Assembly: GCA_021805985.1 (NCBI GenBank)
Contig: JAJZDN010000012.1
Span: forward strand, 1 to 64,000
DNA from: Planctomycetota bacterium
Lineage (GTDB): Bacteria > Planctomycetota > Phycisphaerae > WQYP01
Length of the DNA: 64,000 nucleotides
Direction of reading: 5' to 3'
Part shown: positions 10,004 through 21,076 of the stretch, one piece after another
Numbering within the stretch: position 1 is the stretch's first letter
How the letters are laid out: each line of letters opens with the position of its first letter
Notes under the pieces: generated by a model
Seen by the model: only the letters and a program-made list of their open reading frames with translations
Told to the model about the DNA's origin: nothing
Databases searched by the model: none
Translations under genes and position numbers: made by a program

Positions 10004-11353
10004 AGCGCACCGGCCCCGGCGGGTTCTTTTTCCGCCAAGTTAAATTCCAGAGGCGCACGGCCAGCGGAACTTTCATTACTGTGCCGCACCCCTGCTTCCA
10101 GCCGATTCACCCGCTCTACGCTCATCACCAGGCCAATGGCTCCAGCGGTAAGAATCCAGCCAGTTCCACCGGATGAAATCAGCGGTAGCGCAATTCCCTT
10201 GGTGGGCACGGTAACCGTCACGACCGCGATATTCATCGCCGCCTGCAAGCCAATCATGCCGGTGCAACCGAATGCAATGAGTTTACCAAATAAATCCCGC
10301 GCCCTTCGCCCTGTCTGCCAACCGGAAAACAGCAGCGTGAGATACAACAAAATCACCATCATGCATCCGAAAAAGCCGAGTTCCTCGGCGATCAGGCTGA
10401 AGATAAAATCGGTGTTATCTTCCGGCAGATAGCCCATTTTCTGAATGCCGTCACCCAAGCCGCGGCCCCAAAATCCGCCGCTGGCGAAGGATAAAAGCGA
10501 TTGAATGGGGTTGTATCCCGCGCCTTTTGGGTCTAAATGCGGATGCATGAAAATCATCAGGCGTTCGCGGCGATAGGGGTACATGCCAAACTGCGAAGTA
10601 AAGCACCACCAGCGCCGGGGGCAGCAGCATGGCAATATGCCACCAGCGACACCCAGCCATTAACATCAGCAGAACAGCGATTCCGGCAACCAGAGCGGCT
10701 GTGCCGAAATCCTCTTTTAATATCAAAGCACTGGTCGCCCCCACCACCACCATGAGGGGAACAAATCCCTTCCAGAAATTGCGAATCTGCTCTCCCTTAT
10801 GTACCGCATAGGCACTGATAAACAACACCAGCGACCATTTGGCGAGTTCCGAGGGTTCAAAGCTCAGGGCATGAGAACCAATGCGCAACATCAGCCAGCG
10901 CTTGGCACCGTTAATATCCGTGCCCAGTCGCGTGAGCACCAGGGCCAGGCATATTAAACTCACCAGCACCAGCATCGCCGGTGCCGAGCGCATCAAGCTT
11001 CTGCCAATGAGGCGACGATAGTCCAGACGCCATAAAAACACGAGCAGAACCATCGCCAGCACGGCGTGAACAGCCTCGACATTCAGAACCAGTCGGACAA
11101 AATAGTCATGAACTAAATGGCCGATGCGGGCATCAGCGCTTTGGGTCATCAGCAGGCCCACGCCTAACAGGGCCATGCACACCGCGAGCATGAGTTGGTC
11201 ATAGGTTAAGGACACGGGGCTTAGCTGCACAGTGAATCGCCGAGGAGGCGGCATCACCGAAATATCCGGCATGGACTGCGCAGACTTGCGGTCGCCCTTC
11301 GCCCAGGCTACGCGGGTTGGCCAATTGATTAAATTACGGAACCTGGCCATCAC
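10000..11353 (-). pseudogene. ftsW: FtsW/RodA/SpoVE-family protein interrupted by an apparent frameshift (ORFs 10451-11353 and 10000-10635)
   Basis: N-terminal ORF has 'SFEPSELAKWSLVLFISAY' and 'LKEDFGTAALV'; C-terminal ORF continues in another frame with 'YRRERLMIFMHPHLDPKGAGYNPIQSLLSFASGGFWGRGLGDGIQKMGYLPEDNTDFIFSLIAEELGF'. Confidence 0.85.
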
Positions 11354-11829
11354 GCCACCCCCCCGCCTGGAAAAAAATCAACCACATCGGCGCCCACCGG
11401 GTTGCACGAATCAGATAATAGATAGTGCTGTAACACGTTCACGCCGCAGCCAAATCCATGCCGCCAATTAAGAAACGTCCTTGTTCCCCGCCGCTGGAAC
11501 GCCCAGTACGCGAGACTCGGGGCGAACCGGCCCGTTCAAGACCGATAAGCGCATATAGTATAAACATATTTTCGTAGATTGCGGCACTCCAGCATCAGTT
11601 TTTCTTCTGGTTTTTTTGTTAAGCTGCCACGGCGATGGCTTTTTCCATGAAAACGACTGCCGGCTTTTGAGCTGGGCGCAGTGGATGCAAATTACCATTC
11701 GTTGTATTATGCATCCACAAACAGGGTGAAGCGTTGCGAAACTGTGGATGCCTAAGCGAGATGTGATCTCTTCAGGACATTACCTCTGCAGCGAGAACGG
11801 CTCATCACCGACAGTCATAGGAGAAACGA

Positions 11830-14373
11830 ATGATGCGTACGGTTTTCATGCGGGTCGCAGCGGCTTTTGGCGCCTTGGCGGCATTGACTTTCGCGGGCAC
11901 CAGTCTTTCCCGTGCAGGCGGCGCGGGTGAATATATTCGCACCGGCCTGACTCCCGCGCAGGTAGAATCGCAGGCCGACGCGCTGCTTGCCAAGCTAACT
12001 CTAAAAGAAAAAATTCACCTTTTGGCGGGCAACGGCAGCATGTGCACGCGACAGGTTCCCGAACTGGGAATTCCCCGCTTAAATATGAGCGATGCTTCCC
12101 AAGGCGTACGCGTATACGGTCCATCCACAGCGTATCCCGCATCGGTGTGCCTGGCGGCAACCTGGAACCCGAAACTGGCGAGGCACGTAGGCCGTGCTTT
12201 AGGCTCTGATGCATTGGCGCGGGGCGTTAACATCATCTTAGGCCCCGGCATTAACCTCATGCGTGAACCGCAAGACGGACGCAATTTTGAGTTTGTGGGT
12301 GAAGATCCCTATTTGGCGGGGCAACTTATTGCCCCGTGGATTCGTGGCATGCAGTCCGTCGGGGTGGCGGCTTGTGCCAAACATTTTGCTGCCAATGAGC
12401 AGGAAACCAATCGGATGTCGATTGACTGTATTGTCAGTCGTCGGGCTTTGGAGGAAATCTATCTGCCGCCATTTCGTGCGGCAGTCCGACAGGGGCATGT
12501 CTGGACCGTTATGGCCGCTTATAACCAGCTCAATGGATATCATTGTACCGCAAGCCGCTATCTTCTCACCGATGTGCTGCGCCACCAATGGGGCTTTAAG
12601 GGTGTACTGATGTCCGACTGGGGGGCCACGCATGATACCGTTGGCCCGATGGCCGCCGGGTTGGACTTGGAAATGCCGGACAATCAGTATTATAACTATT
12701 CGACCATTAAGCCGCTGGTAAAAACCAAGCAGATCACGGTTCATGAAATTAATACCCATGTCCGAAGATTGCTGCGCATGATGATCGCCATGGGCTTCAC
12801 GAAGAAGCGCGTTGAAGATCAAAGCATTCCATTAAATAATCCCAAAAGTGCAGCTACAGCTTTTCAGGTGGCTGCCGAAGGTACGGTTTTACTGAAAAAC
12901 AAGGGCGGGATTCTTCCGCTGCATAGTTCCAGGCTTCATACGATCGCCGTTATCGGCCCGATGGCCACTCCGGCGATCTGGACCGGCGGCGGCAGCGGCT
13001 ATGCCCCGTCGATTATCAACCCGGTAAGCATGTTGTCCGCGATTCGTCAGGCGGCTGCCGGGTCGGCAATCAAAGTCATTCGCATCCCGTTTAACAAAAG
13101 GCTTTCACGATTCTGGGGCTTGGGTGAATATCAAACTCCACAGGGCAAGCCCGGCCTGAAGGCCGAATATTTCGACAACGACCGTCTTGCCGGCAAACCG
13201 GTGATGACCCGTATTGATAAGCGCATCGCCTTTAACTGGGGACAGTTTTATCCCGTGGAAACGCAGAATCGCCATTTTTCCGTCCGCTGGACTGGAACCA
13301 TTACCGCCAAAGCCAGCGGCACCTATCTCTTTGAAGCCGCCGCTGCCGATCCGTGCCGCGTCTACCTGAATGGAAAACGCATTATCAAAATCGGTCGCTG
13401 GCAAAACGCCTTTACCAAAAAGCTCAAGGGTATTACCCTTTCGGCGGGGAAAACCTATCGCCTGCGGGTAGAATATTTTGGTTCCCACTGGAATGCGGAA
13501 ATGGAGTTTGGTTATCTACCGGAAGGCAATAACCTACTGACCGCCGCACAGAAAAAAATCATCAAACACGCGGATGTGGTCATAGCCTGTATGGGTTACG
13601 GCCCCAATATGGAACACGAAGGAGCGGATCATACCTATCACCTCTGGGCACCGCAGGATCAGTATCTGCGGGAAGCAGCGGGAATTAATCCACATACCAT
13701 TGTGGTACTCAACGCCGGAGCCGATGTCGGCATGGCACCATGGATTCACCGTGTCGCCGGCCTGGTAGACGCGTGGTACCCGGGTGAAAACGGAAACACC
13801 GCAGTGGCCGATATTTTGTTTGGAAAAATTGATCCAAGTGGTCGTCTGCCCGACACCTTTGCGAAACATTGGCGAGATGATGCCGCGTATGGCCACTTTC
13901 CGGGTCATGACGGACAAGTGCTGTTTGATGAAGGCATTTATGTAGGCTATCGCTGGTTTGACAAAAGGCATATTCAACCCCGTTTCTGCTTTGGCGATGG
14001 GCTTTCTTACACCACATTTTCTTTTGGAGCTTTAACGGTGACTTCCAAGGGCGCAGGCAAAAATCGCGTGATAGACGTGGCCGTGCCGGTTACCAACACC
14101 GGCAAGATGGCCGGGGCCCAAGTCGTGCAACTTTATGTACGCCCTCTGGAAGATCGTGCGAACCGATGTGTTCAGACCCTGCGGGCATTCGCACGCGTAA
14201 ATCTTAAAGCAGGCCAGACGGCAACCGCCCATCTGCATTTGCATTGGAAAGATTTCGCCTATTTTGATTCCGGTCGAAATACCTGGCAAGTTCCCTCCGG
14301 CAAATATCAACTTGCGGTGGGTTCCTCGAGCCGGGATACACCCTCTACAGCCACTGTGCATATCAGGGAGTAA
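11830..14373 (+). CDS. GH3 beta-glucosidase with PA14 insert, secreted
   Basis: GH3 motifs 'NMSDASQGVR', 'GVLMSDWGATHDT', 'PGENGNTAVADILFGKIDPSGRLPDTF'; PA14 'GLKAEYFDNDRLAGKPV..VRWTGTITAKASGTYLFEA'; N-terminal signal. Confidence 0.94.
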   Translation: MMRTVFMRVAAAFGALAALTFAGTSLSRAGGAGEYIRTGLTPAQVESQADALLAKLTLKEKIHLLAGNGSMCTRQVPELGIPRLNMSDASQGVRVYGPSTAYPASVCLAATWNPKLARHVGRALGSDALARGVNIILGPGINLMREPQDGRNFEFVGEDPYLAGQLIAPWIRGMQSVGVAACAKHFAANEQETNRMSIDCIVSRRALEEIYLPPFRAAVRQGHVWTVMAAYNQLNGYHCTASRYLLTDVLRHQWGFKGVLMSDWGATHDTVGPMAAGLDLEMPDNQYYNYSTIKPLVKTKQITVHEINTHVRRLLRMMIAMGFTKKRVEDQSIPLNNPKSAATAFQVAAEGTVLLKNKGGILPLHSSRLHTIAVIGPMATPAIWTGGGSGYAPSIINPVSMLSAIRQAAAGSAIKVIRIPFNKRLSRFWGLGEYQTPQGKPGLKAEYFDNDRLAGKPVMTRIDKRIAFNWGQFYPVETQNRHFSVRWTGTITAKASGTYLFEAAAADPCRVYLNGKRIIKIGRWQNAFTKKLKGITLSAGKTYRLRVEYFGSHWNAEMEFGYLPEGNNLLTAAQKKIIKHADVVIACMGYGPNMEHEGADHTYHLWAPQDQYLREAAGINPHTIVVLNAGADVGMAPWIHRVAGLVDAWYPGENGNTAVADILFGKIDPSGRLPDTFAKHWRDDAAYGHFPGHDGQVLFDEGIYVGYRWFDKRHIQPRFCFGDGLSYTTFSFGALTVTSKGAGKNRVIDVAVPVTNTGKMAGAQVVQLYVRPLEDRANRCVQTLRAFARVNLKAGQTATAHLHLHWKDFAYFDSGRNTWQVPSGKYQLAVGSSSRDTPSTATVHIRE

Positions 14374-14377
14374 TCGG

Positions 14378-15037
14378 GTGCTGTTGGCCATTACGATACA
14401 GCATTTTGCGGCCCGCTATGCGGCAATGCTTCAATCGTGGTCCAAACTGCTGTGGATATGGGATATTGCCCTTCTTATCCTCGGGCTGGTATTCCTGTCT
14501 TGCGCCCGACGGAGCTATCGGACATTAATTATGGCCAACTGCGCCGCGCTGGGATGGTACCTGGCGATGTTTCTGGCCCATTGGTCCTGGATCGCCGGAG
14601 CTGTTGCGGCGTTGGTAGGCACGGTGCTGGGAGTGCTGCTGGTGCCGATGATGCGCGTGGCACTATTTATTCTTGGAGCCATCGCCGGCGGAGCTGCGGG
14701 GGTGGCGCTTTGGCATGTATTTAAGGAACCTCCGGATTACCGCTGGGTGCCGGCCATTCTGGGAGTGATTGTATTAGGCGTGGCGGGGTTGTATATATTT
14801 GAAGCCTGTGCGGTGCTCATTTGCACGCTGGAAGGAGCTTTGATGATTGTCATCGGAGCTACCGGATTAATTATGCGGTACGGCACGGCAAATTTGCGGG
14901 ATGCCTTTGTGGCCAATGTGGCCAAGCAACCAACTAATCTTCTGGCGATTATCATTGGTATTTGCTGTGTGGGAATTTTAGTGCAGTTGGCGTGGGCCGC
15001 CCATGAAAAAGAGAAAGAAAAAGCCGCCAACGAGTAA
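14378..15037 (+). CDS. Multi-TM membrane protein (DUF4203-like by eye)
   Basis: About seven hydrophobic segments, Gly/Ala-rich; GTG start at 14378 just after the GH3 stop. Confidence 0.6.
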   Translation: MLLAITIQHFAARYAAMLQSWSKLLWIWDIALLILGLVFLSCARRSYRTLIMANCAALGWYLAMFLAHWSWIAGAVAALVGTVLGVLLVPMMRVALFILGAIAGGAAGVALWHVFKEPPDYRWVPAILGVIVLGVAGLYIFEACAVLICTLEGALMIVIGATGLIMRYGTANLRDAFVANVAKQPTNLLAIIIGICCVGILVQLAWAAHEKEKEKAANE

Positions 15038-15091
15038 CCTATATACTACAGATCCCTGCACGCCAGTGCCGGAATCAATACAAGGATCAGC

Positions 15092-15886
15092 ATGAAACGT
15101 CAGCCTTTAAATCCCATGATACCTCTGTTAGCCGTTGAGCCACTGGGGTTGGATTTGCGAACCACAGCGAAAAGTGCACAGAAGTGGGGCTTTGGCGGCT
15201 TGGCCATTGGGATCGGCCACCAGGAAATTCATGCCAAAACCTTTGGTCAAACCGCCCAACGACACTTTAAACAAATTCTCTCATCCCACGGCCTGCTCCT
15301 GGGGGCCTTGCGCGTCGGCGTGGGAAAGGCCGGTGCCTTTGACTCGGCAACATCGCAGAAACTGCTTGATGATGCTCTAACGGCTTGCGAAATGGCCCAT
15401 CGCCTGCAAATATCTGTCATATCCATTTATATTGGTGAACCGAAGGATGATCAGAAGATCGCAGGCGATGTCGCGGAAATATTTCAACGCCTGGCGGAAC
15501 ATGCGGATCGCACCGGTGTTATTGCGGCACTTTCCTGCGGTCAAAGCCCCTGGCTGCTCAACCTTCTATCCAGCATGGATGCACCATCTCTAGCGGCCAA
15601 TTTGGATTCGGCGCGGGTGGTTGCCGGCGGCGGCTCACCTCGGGAGGCCGCCGAGATGTTAGCCGGGCGTATAGCACTATGGACCTGCACCGATGCCCTG
15701 CGCAACGGTTCAAATGTTCAGATGACACCGCTGGGTTCCGGCCAAGCCGAGAGCCGGGAAGTAGTGACCATATTGCAGGATCAGGACTTTACCGGGCCGA
15801 TTATTATAGATGTCCGTGATTTACCGCACCCGGCTCAAGCCGCCGAGCAGGCCCGTAGTCAGCTTCAAGAGTGGATTGTAAAATGA
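15092..15886 (+). CDS. Sugar phosphate isomerase/epimerase-like TIM barrel protein
   Basis: 'VISIYIGEPKDDQKIAGDVAEIFQRLAEHADRTGV', 'LAANLDSARVVAGGGSP'; overall xylose-isomerase-like TIM barrel pattern. Confidence 0.7.
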   Translation: MKRQPLNPMIPLLAVEPLGLDLRTTAKSAQKWGFGGLAIGIGHQEIHAKTFGQTAQRHFKQILSSHGLLLGALRVGVGKAGAFDSATSQKLLDDALTACEMAHRLQISVISIYIGEPKDDQKIAGDVAEIFQRLAEHADRTGVIAALSCGQSPWLLNLLSSMDAPSLAANLDSARVVAGGGSPREAAEMLAGRIALWTCTDALRNGSNVQMTPLGSGQAESREVVTILQDQDFTGPIIIDVRDLPHPAQAAEQARSQLQEWIVK

Positions 15887-16719
15887 GTGAGCGTGTCATC
15901 AGTGAAGTGACTTATCTGGGCACCGTGGAATCCACACAGGATATCGCCAAAGCCCACGCCAAGAAGTTGGTGCTCTCCGACCATCCATTAGGGTTTCCCC
16001 GGCAATTTTATGTGGCCGAACGGCAGACCCAGGGCCGAGGACAGCATGGCCGCGCGTGGATCAGCCCAGACGGTGGGATCTATTTAAGCGCTGTGTTCCC
16101 CGACGTCCCGCAGTATATGCACCGCTATATCCCTTTGGTTGCCGGCCTGGCGATAACCCGATTGCTCATGCGGCCATGGTTTCCATCCCCGTGGTTGCCC
16201 GGCCGTCCAAAACCCGATATTGCCTTTACTAATGTGCACGTGCGTTGGCCTAATGACGTGCTATTTAACGGAAAAAAAATTGCCGGAGTACTCTCGGAAA
16301 GTATCACGATGGGACAGCGGGCGGTGGCCGTGGTCGGCGTGGGAATGAATGTCAACGCCGATCCCGCCGCTTCAAACCCGGCATTGCGTGAGTTTTCCAC
16401 CTCGCTGGCAAGCGAGCTTGGAAGTCCGGTCGATAAAATAAAAGTCAATAACGCCCTGCTTCATAATCTTGAGGAATGTATTGGCGATCTCACCAGCGGA
16501 CGGTGGCCTGCGCTGCATCGTGAAATCTCCGATCGGGATTATCTGCGCGGTCGCTCGGTAGAGATTTCCACCGATGACCACGTTCAGTGCGGTACCGGTG
16601 CCGGCATCGCTGATGATGGAGCACTCCTGCTGCAGGTTCCCACGCAGCGTGAACCAGCAGCATTTTATGGCGGTACGATCTGCACCGTGGACGGCCGCCC
16701 CATCCGTCCACCCTCTTAA
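15883..16719 (+). CDS. birA: Biotin--[acetyl-CoA-carboxylase] ligase
   Basis: 'VESTQDIAKAHA', 'AERQTQGRGQHGRAWISPDGGIYLS', 'RWPNDVLFNGKKIAGVLSES'. Confidence 0.93.
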   Translation: MSERVISEVTYLGTVESTQDIAKAHAKKLVLSDHPLGFPRQFYVAERQTQGRGQHGRAWISPDGGIYLSAVFPDVPQYMHRYIPLVAGLAITRLLMRPWFPSPWLPGRPKPDIAFTNVHVRWPNDVLFNGKKIAGVLSESITMGQRAVAVVGVGMNVNADPAASNPALREFSTSLASELGSPVDKIKVNNALLHNLEECIGDLTSGRWPALHREISDRDYLRGRSVEISTDDHVQCGTGAGIADDGALLLQVPTQREPAAFYGGTICTVDGRPIRPPS

Positions 16720-16756
16720 AAGGTACCTTTGTTTTGAAAGATTCCAAGTTAAGACG

Positions 16757-17314
16757 TTAAGACGCGTCGAGGAATCGTAAGGGGGCGTGTTTCCATTCGC
16801 CGGCGTAATCTACGCCGATGCGCGGGGTGCTGATGATGCGTGGCTTATGCTGCGTTCTTTTCATGATATAAAAATCTTCACCGGTCATATCCATTCCGCG
16901 GTCGGCCAGCGTTACGCCAAATGCTCGCGCCAACTTTCCCGGCCCGGAAAGATCCACTTTCCAACCATCCAGCGGAAGCGCCCCGCGCAGCAGCACCGCC
17001 TGTGGATCATCTTCGTGACTGGCTACAATATTGAGCATGTAATACATGCCGTAGATCAGGTAAACATAGGCGTAGCCTGCTGGCCCGAACATAGTTTCAG
17101 TGCGTTTTGTGCGTCCCTTAGAAGCGTGCGAGGCCAGGTCGTGCGGGCCGACATAAGCTTCCGTTTCGATAATGCGGGCGGCGTAACGCACCGAGTTGAT
17201 CGTGCGCACCAGCGTACAACCAATGAGTTCGGGCGCTACAACATCGGCCCCTCGCCGAAAAAATGAGCGTCGCAGTTTAGCACTGTTGGAGGTGCTCAAT
17301 GTCGCCCTCCGCAA
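16757..17314 (-). CDS. DNA-3-methyladenine glycosylase (AAG family)
   Basis: 'APELIGCTLVR', 'IIETEAYVGPHDLASHASKGRTKRTETMFGPAGYAYVYLIYGMYYMLNIV'. Confidence 0.95.
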   Translation of the reverse strand: MRRATLSTSNSAKLRRSFFRRGADVVAPELIGCTLVRTINSVRYAARIIETEAYVGPHDLASHASKGRTKRTETMFGPAGYAYVYLIYGMYYMLNIVASHEDDPQAVLLRGALPLDGWKVDLSGPGKLARAFGVTLADRGMDMTGEDFYIMKRTQHKPRIISTPRIGVDYAGEWKHAPLRFLDAS

Positions 17315-17326
17315 CGATGCGTCCCC

Positions 17327-18805
17327 TCAAATGCCCCCGATTTGGACCGGCATATCTGCGGGAGCTGTCCAGGTCGTAGCGGTTCGATTTTTCCCCGCGC
17401 GGTAGCCATACAATCCATAAAACGCGATATATACATACGATATCATAGGCACCATAAATGAATACTGTATGCCGATATGGTCCGCCACAAATCCCTGTAA
17501 CGGCGGCAACAAAGCTCCACCGAGAATCGCCATAACCAAAAGTGAAGAACCCTGACTTTTCAACGATCCTAACCCGTCGATAGCCAGGGAGAATATGTTG
17601 GACCACATCACTGAATCAAACAGACCGATGCCTAAAATCGCCCAAATCGCCACAGCACCGCCCGATAGCATGCCGGTGAAAAGCAGGGCGATGATAATGA
17701 AACTAAAAAGTGCCAACATCCGCTGAGGACTGGAAGCTCCAAGAAAAAATGCTACCAGCATCAGCAGAAGCACTACGCCGTAATGCAAAGCATTTTCACG
17801 GCCAGAGATCTTCCAGATAACGGCAAAGGCCACTACCGGAAGTAATATCACCACGATATTGCGTAATTTCTTCTGGATGTCGCTTAGCGCAAAAGCCCCC
17901 ATAAACCGACCGATCATCAGGCCGCCCCAGTAAAACGCCAGAAACTTGGACGCTGCATCATGGCTAAGTCCGCCCAGTTTTGGCAAATGCAGGAAGTTAA
18001 TAATGGAACTGCCTACGCACACCTCGCCGCCGACATACATGAAAATCGCCAACATGCCCAGCACGGTGTGCGGATGCTTCAGGGCCCCAGCCCCGCGCGT
18101 GACATGTTCCGTGTTGGTGAAGTTGGGTAACTGGGCGAACATGAAACAAACCGCCAATATCAGAAATACCCCCCCCACGCACAGAAAGGGTATTTTTACG
18201 CTATCAACACCGTGGATGACCGGTCCTTTGAATACCGTAAACATCAATTTACCAGCAATAATCGGACCAATCGTTGTGCCAACGGAATTAAAAGCCTGCG
18301 ACAGATTCAACCGACTCGAGGCCGTGCGTTCCGGCCCCAAAATCGTAATGTACGGATTGGCGGCAATTTGCAGCATGGCAAATCCCAGACCTGCGACAAA
18401 TAAAGCTGTGAGAAAAAATGGATAGGAAATCATGATGGCCGCCGGATAAAACATGAGATATCCCGCAGCCGCAAGCAGCAGACCGATGATAACGCCGGTT
18501 TTGTAACCAATGCGGTTAATCGGATCGCCCCAAAACATAGAGATCAAATAATAGATCAGCGACCCTACGGCGTAAGCGCCAAAAAAGGCTGATTGGACCA
18601 ACATGGCTTGAAAATAATTCAGTGTAAAGGCGTCTCTGAAGCGCGGAATGAGAATGTCATTCCACACCGTCATGAATCCCCACATGAAAAACAGCACCGT
18701 CATGATGGTAAATGGGCCTCGATATGTCCGCTCTGGAGTATCTGAAGAAGCTCGCACTGACGCTCCGGGAATGCCGCCAATTGCCATAGTCTGGTTTCCT
18801 CGCAT
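17327..18805 (-). CDS. fucP: L-fucose:H+ symporter-type MFS permease
   Basis: 'FFMWGFMTVWNDILIPRF', 'GADAASRLNLSQAFNSVGTTIGPIIAGKL'-type FucP motifs; 12-TM pattern. Confidence 0.85.
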   Translation of the reverse strand: MRGNQTMAIGGIPGASVRASSDTPERTYRGPFTIMTVLFFMWGFMTVWNDILIPRFRDAFTLNYFQAMLVQSAFFGAYAVGSLIYYLISMFWGDPINRIGYKTGVIIGLLLAAAGYLMFYPAAIMISYPFFLTALFVAGLGFAMLQIAANPYITILGPERTASSRLNLSQAFNSVGTTIGPIIAGKLMFTVFKGPVIHGVDSVKIPFLCVGGVFLILAVCFMFAQLPNFTNTEHVTRGAGALKHPHTVLGMLAIFMYVGGEVCVGSSIINFLHLPKLGGLSHDAASKFLAFYWGGLMIGRFMGAFALSDIQKKLRNIVVILLPVVAFAVIWKISGRENALHYGVVLLLMLVAFFLGASSPQRMLALFSFIIIALLFTGMLSGGAVAIWAILGIGLFDSVMWSNIFSLAIDGLGSLKSQGSSLLVMAILGGALLPPLQGFVADHIGIQYSFMVPMISYVYIAFYGLYGYRAGKNRTATTWTAPADMPVQIGGI

Positions 18806-18980
18806 TGCTCGTTTGTTCCGGCGTCCTTGCCGTAACTGCGTACGGCAACTGCGCCTTGTTTAAGAGTCCGCTATGTTCCCTTGATTGGCGAATTTGTCAA
18901 GTAAAAAAAGAACTTCAAACAAGCACCAGTGACATTTCTACTGAAACAAGAACGACCGCAGAACTTCCTGCAAAACTTCC

Positions 18981-19009
18981 TTGACATTGCCCTAAAATCA
19001 TCATAACCT
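18981..19009 (+). promoter_or_regulatory. Candidate sigma70-type promoter of cysK
   Basis: TTGACA-N17-TAACCT immediately upstream of cysK; good -35, weak -10. Confidence 0.4.
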
Positions 19010-19040
19010 ACAAATTAGATCAGATTAAAGGAGATTATTT

Positions 19041-19994
19041 ATGGGCAGACTTTTTTCCGACATTACCAAAACCATCGGCAATACACCTTTGGTACGCATT
19101 AATCGCCTTGTCCCTGCCGGGCAGGGCATTGTTTACGCCAAGTGCGAATTCTTCAATCCTCTTTCCAGCGTTAAAGATCGTATCGGTGCCGCAATGATTG
19201 AGGCCGCTGAAAAAGCCGGCAAAATTAATAAAGACACCCATATCTTGGAAGCCACCAGCGGAAATACCGGTATTGCTCTGGCGTTTGTATGCGCTGCCAA
19301 GGGTTATAAACTCACGCTTTACATGCCCGAAAGCATGTCCCTGGAACGCCGCAAACTTCTGCGGATCATGGGAGCCAACTTGGTGCTCACCCCGGCCGCT
19401 GAAGGAATGCCCGGTGCCATTCGGCGGTGCAATGAGGCCGCTGCGGCGGACAAAAATGCCATTATTGCCCAGCAGTTTGATAACCCCGCCAACGTTGCAA
19501 TTCACGAAAAAACCACGGCCGAAGAAATCTGGAATGATACCGATGGCAAAGTGGATTGCCTGGTATCCGCTGTGGGTACCGGCGGTACGATCAGCGGCGT
19601 GGCAGGTGTGATTAAAAAGCGTAATCCACAATTCAAAGCTATTGCGGTAGAACCTACCGGCTCACCGGTTATCACGCAGTGCAAGGCAGGGCAGCCTTTG
19701 AAGCCAGGCCCCCACAAAATTCAGGGTGCTGGCGCCGGCTTTATTCCAAAAAATCTGAATGTTGACTTGGTGGATGAAGTCATTCAAGTTACCAATGAAG
19801 ATTCCTTTGAATGGGCACGCCGCCTGGCACGGGAAGAAGGCATTTTGGCCGGCATCAGTTCCGGAGCCAATATGTGGGCGGCCGCACAAGTTGCCGCCCG
19901 CCCGGATATGAAGGGAAAAATCATTGTCGCCGTCATGTGCTCCACGGGTGAGCGCTATATCAGCACGGCCATGTATGAAGGTCTGGACGTTTGA
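19041..19994 (+). CDS. cysK: Cysteine synthase A
   Basis: '[12 protein letters not shown]', '[16 protein letters not shown]', '[12 protein letters not shown]', '[10 protein letters not shown]', '[11 protein letters not shown]'. Confidence 0.96.
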   Translation: MGRLFSDITKTIGNTPLVRINRLVPAGQGIVYAKCEFFNPLSSVKDRIGAAMIEAAEKAGKINKDTHILEATSGNTGIALAFVCAAKGYKLTLYMPESMSLERRKLLRIMGANLVLTPAAEGMPGAIRRCNEAAAADKNAIIAQQFDNPANVAIHEKTTAEEIWNDTDGKVDCLVSAVGTGGTISGVAGVIKKRNPQFKAIAVEPTGSPVITQCKAGQPLKPGPHKIQGAGAGFIPKNLNVDLVDEVIQVTNEDSFEWARRLAREEGILAGISSGANMWAAAQVAARPDMKGKIIVAVMCSTGERYISTAMYEGLDV

Positions 19995-20005
19995 TGACTC
20001 TGCCG

Positions 20006-21076
20006 CTACCAGTTCCATGCGTCCTGGCGGGCGTTCCGGGATTTGCGGCGGCCCTCTTCGGCGGCGTGGTAGTGCATTTGAACTTCCAGTATTTCTGATT
20101 CACGATCAAAAAACGCCGCTACCACGCGCGGGCCGAACTGTTTGCCGCGTTCGTTGCGGATGACATTACAGGCATGCTGATGGCTCTCCGCCGCTTTGTA
20201 AACCCGCCGCGAGGTAATCGCGTCATACACGTCGGCCAAAGCCATAATGCGCCCGGCCCAGGGAATTTGCTCGCCTGCCAGCCCCCTGGGATAACCGCGA
20301 CCGTCAAAACGTTCATGATGCGTGGCGGCAATGTCGCGGGCCATTTCCAAGAATTCTGCACCCGGGTAACTCTGTAGCACTTCCTCCAGTGTGTTCGCTC
20401 CAATCGCTGAATGGCGTTTCATGATTTCGTATTCAGCGTCTGTTAGTTTGCCCGGTTTGAGCAAAATGGCATCGGGAATGGCGACTTTTCCGATGTCATG
20501 CAGGGGGCTGGTGTCATAAAGCAATTGCACAAAATCCGCATGGATTGTCGACGCAAGTTCCGGACGTTGAGAAAGCTGTTGGGCAATGATCTTCACATAA
20601 TTGCGCGTCCGCTCCAAATGAAGCCCGGTTTCCTGATCACGAGATTCCGCCAGACGGGCCAGGGCAAAAATCGTCACATCGCGTGTTTCCAGTGATAAAG
20701 CGCGTTCCCCCGCTTTGATTCGAGCCACAAGTTCCCCTGTATCAAACGGCTTGGCCATAAAATCATCGGCACCGGCGGCGATTCCCTCGGCCGCATCCAC
20801 CGGATCATCACGCGAACTTAAAATAATGACATAGACATATCTACTAAGTTTACGCTGCCGAATCGCCCGACACAGCGCAATGCCATCCATGGAATCCATC
20901 ATCCAATCGGTAATGACCATGCGAATCGGGAACTGTGATAACCGCTCCAACGCGGCAGCGCCGCTCGTGGTTGTAATAACCTCGTGGCCGAAGCGATTTA
21001 ACGCGCTGCGGATCATCTCCAGCGCGATCGGGTCATCATCGACGGCGAGAATTTTCATACCCTTAAGCTCCTTCAT
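20006..21076 (-). CDS. Response regulator with HD-GYP domain
   Basis: REC 'KILAVDDDPIALEMIRSAL..MVITDWMMDSMDG'; HD-GYP 'LLYDTSPLHDIGKVAIPD...HHERFDGRGYPRGLAGEQIPWAGRIMALADVYDAI'. Confidence 0.96.
   Translation of the reverse strand: MKELKGMKILAVDDDPIALEMIRSALNRFGHEVITTTSGAAALERLSQFPIRMVITDWMMDSMDGIALCRAIRQRKLSRYVYVIILSSRDDPVDAAEGIAAGADDFMAKPFDTGELVARIKAGERALSLETRDVTIFALARLAESRDQETGLHLERTRNYVKIIAQQLSQRPELASTIHADFVQLLYDTSPLHDIGKVAIPDAILLKPGKLTDAEYEIMKRHSAIGANTLEEVLQSYPGAEFLEMARDIAATHHERFDGRGYPRGLAGEQIPWAGRIMALADVYDAITSRRVYKAAESHQHACNVIRNERGKQFGPRVVAAFFDRESEILEVQMHYHAAEEGRRKSRNARQDAWNW

Noticed and set aside
12238-12822. 194-aa minus-strand ORF
   Set aside because: Antisense to the GH3 gene with intact catalytic motifs.
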